50,127 nucleotides of DNA from Clostridiaceae bacterium. Its GTDB lineage: Bacteria; Bacillota; Clostridia; Saccharofermentanales; DTU023. This document shows, in pieces, positions 45,365 through 50,127 of this stretch (the first letter of the stretch is position 1; every line of letters begins with the position of its first letter). The stretch is taken from NCBI GenBank assembly GCA_012838795.1, contig DUOO01000024.1:1-50127 (forward strand), written 5' to 3'. The position numbers were made by a program, and so were the translations under genes. Below the pieces are notes generated by a model. That model worked only from the letters and a program-made list of their open reading frames with translations. It ran no database searches and had not been told where the DNA came from.

Positions 45365-45676
45365 TTATAATTTAATTTCTATATTAACTCCAGCCGGCAT
45401 CTCTAATCGCATTAAGGATTCCATTGTCTTATTATTAGGTGCCAGAATGTCGATTAAACGTTTATGTGTTCTGGCTTCGAATTGTTCTCTCGAATCTTTA
45501 TTTACATGAGGAGAACGCAAAATTGTAATAATTTCCTTTTCAGTCGGCAAAGGAATCGGACCGGAAACACTTGCACCGGTACGATTTGCGGTCTCAACGA
45601 TTCTTGATGCACTTTCGTCCAAAATCTGATGATCAAAAGCCTTGAGGCGAATTCTTATTTTTTGATTAACAGCCAT
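45365..45676 (-). CDS. rpsJ: 30S ribosomal protein S10
   Basis: The 103-residue protein ([20 protein letters not shown], then [20 protein letters not shown] and [16 protein letters not shown]) is the first gene of the S10-spc transcript and also a transcription antitermination factor with NusB in model bacteria. AGGAGG lies eight bases before the ATG. The tuf/fusA group that often precedes rpsJ is not here; trpS is. Confidence 0.97.
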   Translation of the reverse strand: MAVNQKIRIRLKAFDHQILDESASRIVETANRTGASVSGPIPLPTEKEIITILRSPHVNKDSREQFEARTHKRLIDILAPNNKTMESLMRLEMPAGVNIEIKL

Positions 45677-45949
45677 TGATAAAACCTCCTAAGTACTGCT
45701 TTCACTATCTTCTTCTAACAACTCTTCCGGGAGTTTCATGTCCTGTCATGACAAAACCCAGACACTTCGTATGCAACGCATGTGCTGGGCAACCTTCCCG
45801 GCTCTGCTGCGAAATAGATGTGGCGTTCGACTCTTTGTTCGAACTGCTCGGTCTAAGTTACCCGCGGATACCGCAGCGGTAAACACGGCAATCTCAGACT
45901 TCTTAGCTAAATCACGTCAAAAATATTCATCCCGATTTTTGACGCGATT
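45677..45949 (-). promoter_or_regulatory. Structured leader RNA of the S10 operon
   Basis: About 270 nt lie between the predicted start point and rpsJ, more than a simple UTR needs. On the minus strand it begins with a 15-bp hairpin (45949-45910). It also has TACCG-CTG-CGGTA near 45880, GTTCGA/TCGAAC at 45844-45825, and a compound stem around TGTCATGACA with GGGTTT and AAACTCCC flanks (about 45771-45730), about 45 nt before the binding site. No terminator or T-box sequence is seen and no long frame with a start. It may bind a ribosomal protein as an autoregulatory site. Confidence 0.5.
45910..45949 (-). promoter_or_regulatory. 15-bp hairpin at the 5' end of the S10 transcript
   Basis: Minus-strand AATCGCGTCAAAAAT pairs with ATTTTTGACGTGATT at all 15 positions, one of them a G-T pair, around the 10-base loop CGGGATGAAT. 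The stem starts within a few bases of the predicted transcription start. Confidence 0.7.
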
Positions 45950-45952
45950 AAG

Positions 45953-45981
45953 AGTATATAACATCTAATTTGTTGATGCAA
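45953..45981 (-). promoter_or_regulatory. Promoter of the S10-spc operon
   Basis: On the minus strand TTGCAT (45981-45976) and TATACT (45958-45953) are 17 bp apart. AT-rich sequence upstream (about 45985-46030) could act as an UP element. Confidence 0.75.
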
Positions 45982-46038
45982 GCCTTTTTCAAAATATTTT
46001 TGTAAAACTATTAAACTATTAAATGAATTATATTCGGA

Positions 46039-47055
46039 TTAATCTCCGTAGTTAATACCTAATACTGTTTTGAGCTTCAGTAAATTTTCTTGAGCAACTT
46101 TACGTGCTTTCTTACTGGATTCAATTAGTAATTCTAATGCCTGATCCGGTTTGCCTTCAAATTTGGCTCTGCGATCTCTGATCGGTTCCAGTTCAGCTTG
46201 TAACACTTTTTCCAAACGGCGTTTAACTTTAACATCACCTAAACCGCCACGACGATAATGATCTTTCCATTCTTCGAGTTCTGCTTTGTCCGGATCAAAA
46301 GCATCCAAATAGGTAAATACCGGATTACCTTCCACATTGCCCGGATCTTCAATTCGCAAGTGGTTCGGATCTGTATACATGCCCCTGATTTTTTTACTGA
46401 CAGTCTCAGCATCATCAGATAAATAGATGCAGTTATTAAGTGACTTGCTCATTTTCGCGTTACCGTCAGTTCCGGGCAATCTGGTAATTTTCGAAAGAAT
46501 CGGTTTGCATTCTTTTAATATGTCAGTATTAAAGTGAAAATTGATATGTCTGACAATTTCGTTTGTTTGTTCGAGCATCGGCAACTGATCATCGCCAACC
46601 GGAACCAATGTTGCATTAAATCCTGTAATATCGGCTGCCTGGCTTACCGGATAATTGAGAAAACCGATCGGTACAGCATTGTCAAATTCGCGCAATTTCA
46701 TCTCGTTTTTCACAGTCGGATTACGCAACAATCTGGCAAGAGTTACAAAGTTCATATAAAGAGTTGTAAATTCGGTTAATTCAGGAATCAAAGATTGAAT
46801 AAATATTGTGGTTTTTTCCGGATCAATACCACAACCCAGATAATCATAAAGCACTTCAATTACACTTTCCCTGACTTTTTTCACATCGTAAGCATTGTCG
46901 GTTAGTGCCTGCAAGTCGGCTATCATTAAATAATTGACGGCATATTCATCTTGTAAATACAAACGTTGTTTAATAGATCCTACATAATGACCTATATGTA
47001 AACGCCCGGTCGGTCTGTCTCCTGTTAATACAATTTCCTGTTTTAACTCTTTCAT
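46039..47055 (-). CDS. trpS: Tryptophanyl-tRNA synthetase
   Basis: The 338-residue class I enzyme charges tRNA-Trp. The HIGH-type motif is seen in GDRPTGRLHIGHYVGSI and the KMSKS motif in GNAKMSKSLNN. ADLQALTDN and the dimer-type C-terminal helices are normal. TTAGGAGA precedes the ATG. Only 81 bp separate it from hslO and there is no T-box leader. Confidence 0.96.
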   Translation of the reverse strand: MKELKQEIVLTGDRPTGRLHIGHYVGSIKQRLYLQDEYAVNYLMIADLQALTDNAYDVKKVRESVIEVLYDYLGCGIDPEKTTIFIQSLIPELTEFTTLYMNFVTLARLLRNPTVKNEMKLREFDNAVPIGFLNYPVSQAADITGFNATLVPVGDDQLPMLEQTNEIVRHINFHFNTDILKECKPILSKITRLPGTDGNAKMSKSLNNCIYLSDDAETVSKKIRGMYTDPNHLRIEDPGNVEGNPVFTYLDAFDPDKAELEEWKDHYRRGGLGDVKVKRRLEKVLQAELEPIRDRRAKFEGKPDQALELLIESSKKARKVAQENLLKLKTVLGINYGD

Positions 47056-47136
47056 AAATTCTCCTAAATAATTTTTGTACTAAGCATTATGCTGTTAACA
47101 CACTTTATTCTTCACTCATATAATGAGAATCTGAAG

Positions 47137-48063
47137 TTATATCCATCCGTTTTTTATCGTAAGAGCTGTTTCTGCCAATTGCTTTACTTCTGCTTGGGAA
47201 TAGTGATAGTCTGTGGCACAGAAATGGCAGTTCAAGGTTATCCCGTCCGGATCTCCACTTAATTCAGTCAATTCCGTATTTCCCAAAAGCAAAAGGTTTC
47301 GCGTCATTCTGTCACGATTACATTCACAATGATATTCAACCGGTGTTTCCGCTAAATACTCTAATTCAGCATCTGCTCCTAATAACATATCAAGTAATTG
47401 ATGCGGACTGATTCCTTCCGCTATCAATTCAGATAAATCAGGAAAGCCTACGCAGCGTTGTTCTAACCAATTGAGCGTTTCATCGTCCACACCGGGCAAA
47501 GCTTGGATCATCATCCCCCCGGCAGCTGCAATTCCTTGTTGATTAAGTCTGACTCCTAAAAAAATAACTGTCGGAACTTGTTCTGAATAAAAATAATAAG
47601 ATGCTAAATCTTCGGCGATTTCACCGCTGACTAATTCAACACTGCCAATATATGGCTCTTTTAGACCGAGATCTTTAATAACTGTTAAATTACCTTGACC
47701 GACGGCCTGAGCTAAATCCAGTTTTCCGATCGACTTATACCGAGACATTGCATGAGGATCAATTACGTAACCGCGCACTTTACCATCCGGAGTTGCAATT
47801 GTTGTTACATTCGAAATGTCGCCGTCTGATTTAATAATTAAGGTTAAACGATCTTGCTCATTTTTTAAATCTGCTGCCATCAGCAAAGCACCACTCATTA
47901 AACGACCTAACGCAACACTTGAAACAGGAGCCAGATCATGAATATTTCTAACTTGTTTAACCAGATCGGTCGTACGAACCGCTAAACAACGTAACAATCC
48001 CTGTTTTGCCGTCGCCTGTACCAGATAATCATCTTTGAAATGATTAATTTTTTGTTCTGTCAT
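47137..48063 (-). CDS. hslO: Hsp33 redox-regulated chaperone
   Basis: The 308-residue protein is activated when oxidants release zinc from its C-terminal domain and then holds unfolding proteins. The core begins YLVQATAKQGLLRCLAVRTT; the redox switch shows C-E-C (YHCECNRDRMTRNL) and C-H-F-C (NCHFCATDYHYS). GGLMIQALPG-like sequence (AGGMMIQALPGVDDETL) is the standard core motif. A weak AAGGCAGG precedes the ATG. Confidence 0.94.
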   Translation of the reverse strand: MTEQKINHFKDDYLVQATAKQGLLRCLAVRTTDLVKQVRNIHDLAPVSSVALGRLMSGALLMAADLKNEQDRLTLIIKSDGDISNVTTIATPDGKVRGYVIDPHAMSRYKSIGKLDLAQAVGQGNLTVIKDLGLKEPYIGSVELVSGEIAEDLASYYFYSEQVPTVIFLGVRLNQQGIAAAGGMMIQALPGVDDETLNWLEQRCVGFPDLSELIAEGISPHQLLDMLLGADAELEYLAETPVEYHCECNRDRMTRNLLLLGNTELTELSGDPDGITLNCHFCATDYHYSQAEVKQLAETALTIKNGWI

Positions 48064-48132
48064 CTAACCTGCCTTGATTAATTCTAATGTTCAATAGTTT
48101 ATTTGTTAGAATAGTATCAATCATTATCTATA

Positions 48133-49530
48133 CTATTCTAATATTTCAATTGCTTTTTGCAATTGAGTATCTTCATCGGGATCAATTCGTGATATGATCA
48201 TATTTCTTAAATCCTCCGGCAGTTCTATTTCATAATCAGGAGTAAGACCTTCACCGTCAACATTGATACCTGAAGGTAAATTGTAATAAAAATTGGTAAT
48301 TTGAACTGCGGAACCATCTTCCAAATATTGAGTGATCGTTCCCACACCTTTACCGAATGAAATCTCACCGACCAGTTCAGCTTTTTCCCAGTCACGCAAA
48401 CAGCCGGCAAACAACTCGCTTGCAGATGCGGAATTTTTATTCATAATACAAACAAATTTCATATCCTCGGGAACACCCATCTCTTTATCCGAATTCTCGG
48501 TAATTTCGAATTCTTGACCATTTCTTCTGCCTATCTCAGTAATCAATTCACCTTCCGGCAACAAATAATCAAGCATATATAAAACTTCATTTACATATCC
48601 GCCACCGTTGTTTCTTAAATCAAAGATAATGTTTTCAGCACCTTGCTCTTGAAGATTATCCATAGCGGCAACAAAATTATCGCCCACGCCCTCATTGAAT
48701 TCTACAATTCTGACATAGCCTATCTCATCGGTTAACATTTCAGAACGAATATTGGCATTTGTAATACTGGCTCGGGTAATTTCAAATTCATAATATTTAT
48801 TTTCGGATGTACGATAGATTTCAATTACAACCTTCGTTCCCTGCTCACCGCGAATATTCAGCGCCAACATAGTAACATCTTCGAATTCAGAAACATCTTT
48901 GCCGTCTACTGATACAAAAACATCATTGATCATCAAACCGCTTTTCTCCGCGGGCGAATCTTCTATGATGTCACTAATCTGAAATGAAGTACCAACTTGT
49001 TCAACAACAGCTCCGATTCCGCTATATTCACCCGACATTGAATCTTCCATTTCTTCTACATATTCAGGTGTCATGTAAAAAGTATAAGGGCTTTCCAATT
49101 GATCCACCATCCCAATAGCCATAGCGTCAATCAATTTACTTTCAGATATTTCTTCATAATAATCATTTTGCACAATGCTGAATATCGTTTGCAGTTTTTC
49201 TAATGATTTTTTGTTTGTAGGAGTGTTCTTGAAGACAATACTTAGTTCATCACTTCTATTATCACTTTCTTTAATATTGATAATCTGAGATTTTTCCGGT
49301 GAGAATTCTTTATTTACTTGTGCATTAGAAAATAATTCATCTCCTTTAACACTTATCAATACACCGAAAATTATTGCAACAGTTAAAATAACAGAAATTG
49401 CCGAGGTTAAAAAATAACCCCAAAAGTTATTTTTGACTTTTTTATCCTGAAGCTGATCAGGTTGGTACACATTCATCGATTGCTCATGTTCAGGCTGATT
49501 TAAGTTTATATTATGTTGATATTGTTGCAT
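48133..49530 (-). CDS. S41 carboxy-terminal processing protease (CtpA type)
   Basis: From the ATG at 49530 the protein has 465 residues. A cytoplasmic tail of about 35 polar residues is followed by one membrane helix (FLTSAISVILTVAIIFGVLI), so the catalytic part lies outside. A PDZ domain (SGIGAVVEQVGTSFQISDII) precedes the protease core with NKNSASASELFAG (catalytic Ser in S-A-S-E) and SFGKGVGT (catalytic Lys). AAGGAG lies eight bases before the ATG at 49530; the TTG six codons earlier overlaps it. It follows the M23 peptidase gene by about 90 bp, suggesting a shared cell-wall or secretion role. Confidence 0.9.
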   Translation of the reverse strand: MQQYQHNINLNQPEHEQSMNVYQPDQLQDKKVKNNFWGYFLTSAISVILTVAIIFGVLISVKGDELFSNAQVNKEFSPEKSQIINIKESDNRSDELSIVFKNTPTNKKSLEKLQTIFSIVQNDYYEEISESKLIDAMAIGMVDQLESPYTFYMTPEYVEEMEDSMSGEYSGIGAVVEQVGTSFQISDIIEDSPAEKSGLMINDVFVSVDGKDVSEFEDVTMLALNIRGEQGTKVVIEIYRTSENKYYEFEITRASITNANIRSEMLTDEIGYVRIVEFNEGVGDNFVAAMDNLQEQGAENIIFDLRNNGGGYVNEVLYMLDYLLPEGELITEIGRRNGQEFEITENSDKEMGVPEDMKFVCIMNKNSASASELFAGCLRDWEKAELVGEISFGKGVGTITQYLEDGSAVQITNFYYNLPSGINVDGEGLTPDYEIELPEDLRNMIISRIDPDEDTQLQKAIEILE

Positions 49531-49623
49531 CTTAAAACTCCTTGTCAAAAATTATTTTCCTTATCGCTTAATATTCATAACAAGGTCTATTATATATTAA
49601 TGAAAATATTTTGGTTATGAATT

Positions 49624-50127
49624 TTAATAATAAGTTAGCGGATCGACGGAAACACCGTTTATTCTAATCTCATAATGCAGATGCGGCCCCGTAGAGAATC
49701 CGGTTGATCCAATATAGCATATTGTTTGTCCGGTTTCTACATATTGACCAACACTACAACCGAAACTGCTTAAATGACAATACAAACTTGTCATACCGTT
49801 ACCATGGTCAATAATTACAGTATTGCCGCCTACATCCATCCAGCTTGCATAAGTTACTATTCCGGGTGCCACAGCAACCACAGGTGTTCCGGTTGGTGCC
49901 CCGATATCCGTACCGGTATGGAAATCGGAATATCCGCCAAAAGTTCGATAGCCGAAATAAGAGGTTATCGTATATGAACTCGGAACCGGCCAGGCCAAAC
50001 CTCCTCCGTTATAAACAGGATTTTCAACAACCGGAGGCTCGGTTGGAGCAGGCTCTTCAACTACATGTGGTTCAGCAGGTATTGGCTCTTCAACTACATG
50101 TGGTTCAGCAGGTATTGGCTCTTCAAC
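49624..50127 (-). CDS. M23-family metallopeptidase, N-terminus outside the window
   Basis: The frame is open to the window edge. The visible 167 residues have a Pro/Glu-rich linker with repeats and then a LytM/M23 domain with FHTGTDIGAPTGTPV (first His and Asp zinc ligands), VIIDHGNGMTSLYCHLSS and GPHLHYEIRING (last ligand). The domain starts at about 49998 and ends at the stop, so catalysis is C-terminal. Such enzymes cut peptidoglycan cross-bridges, often in daughter-cell separation. The N-terminal part probably has a signal or anchor, not seen here. The next gene downstream is the S41 protease. Confidence 0.9.
   Translation of the reverse strand, partial: VEEPIPAEPHVVEEPIPAEPHVVEEPAPTEPPVVENPVYNGGGLAWPVPSSYTITSYFGYRTFGGYSDFHTGTDIGAPTGTPVVAVAPGIVTYASWMDVGGNTVIIDHGNGMTSLYCHLSSFGCSVGQYVETGQTICYIGSTGFSTGPHLHYEIRINGVSVDPLTYY
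50051..50127 (-). repeat. 33-bp coding tandem repeat in the M23 gene
   Basis: Two perfect copies of a 33-bp unit (50051-50083, 50084-50116) and the start of a third run into the window edge. Each encodes the 11-residue unit VEEPIPAEPHV in the linker before the peptidase domain. Confidence 0.9.

Noticed and set aside
47056-47136. Tryptophan T-box in front of trpS
   Set aside because: The gap is only 81 bp and has no T-box core or antiterminator.
50051-50127. CRISPR array
   Set aside because: The repeats are contiguous without spacers and encode a protein linker in frame with the M23 peptidase.

Overview
The window looks like chromosome of a low-GC, Gram-positive-type anaerobe (Bacillota, class Clostridia). 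Evidence is the AT-rich composition, the strong AGGAGG-type ribosome binding sites, TTG starts, the Firmicutes-like S10-spc-alpha ribosomal order followed by ECF transporter genes and truA, the zinc-ribbon S14, a zinc-lid adenylate kinase, and no outer-membrane genes. Species cannot be fixed from sequence alone; the gene mix would fit an Oscillospiraceae-like lineage, but that is only an impression.

Left accessory zone (1-4800). Two IS3-family remnants lie side by side: the tail of one transposase, then an internally deleted element that keeps both ends. They are followed by a truncated gene fragment, a short repeat cluster, an OFA-type MFS permease, and an AT-rich two-gene cassette read on the minus strand. 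The cassette encodes a protein with an R-x4-H (HEPN-like) motif and a small partner with a possible acetyltransferase-like tail, and is flanked by a 16-bp inverted repeat. All of this lies on the 3' side of a tRNA-Ala(GGC) gene, a classic position for an integrated island. The cassette is the best candidate here for an undescribed system.

Middle zone (4900-25800). This is ordinary metabolism and transport: an MgtA-type P-ATPase with an unusual structured leader, a DUF1836 protein, an SGNH hydrolase, a PTS_EIIC_2 membrane protein, a heterodimeric ABC exporter, a processive family 2 glycosyltransferase, proBA, a CDF metal exporter with manganese-type metal-site residues, a DJ-1/PfpI protein, a visibly decayed MacA/MacB-type efflux operon (frameshifted adaptor, missing ATPase, decapitated permease), nicotinate phosphoribosyltransferase, truA and a ROK glucokinase.

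Ribosomal zone (25800-46000, minus strand). Transcription runs from a strong promoter at about 45981 through rpsJ-rplC-rplD-rplW-rplB-rpsS-rplV-rpsC-rplP-rpmC-rpsQ-rplN-rplX-rplE-rpsN-rpsH-rplF-rplR-rpsE-rpmD-rplO-secY to a terminator. Then come adk-map, infA with its own promoter, rpmJ-rpsM-rpsK-rpsD-rpoA-rplQ to a second terminator, and a fused EcfA1-EcfA2 gene with ecfT. Several ribosomal proteins carry extensions or insertions (L16 acidic tail, L22 N-terminal arm, L17 insertion, basic S5 arm). The S10 transcript starts with a 15-bp hairpin and has a roughly 270-nt structured leader.

Right edge (46000-50127, minus strand). trpS, hslO (Hsp33), an S41 C-terminal processing protease and an M23 peptidase whose N-terminal part, with 11-residue repeats, runs off the window.
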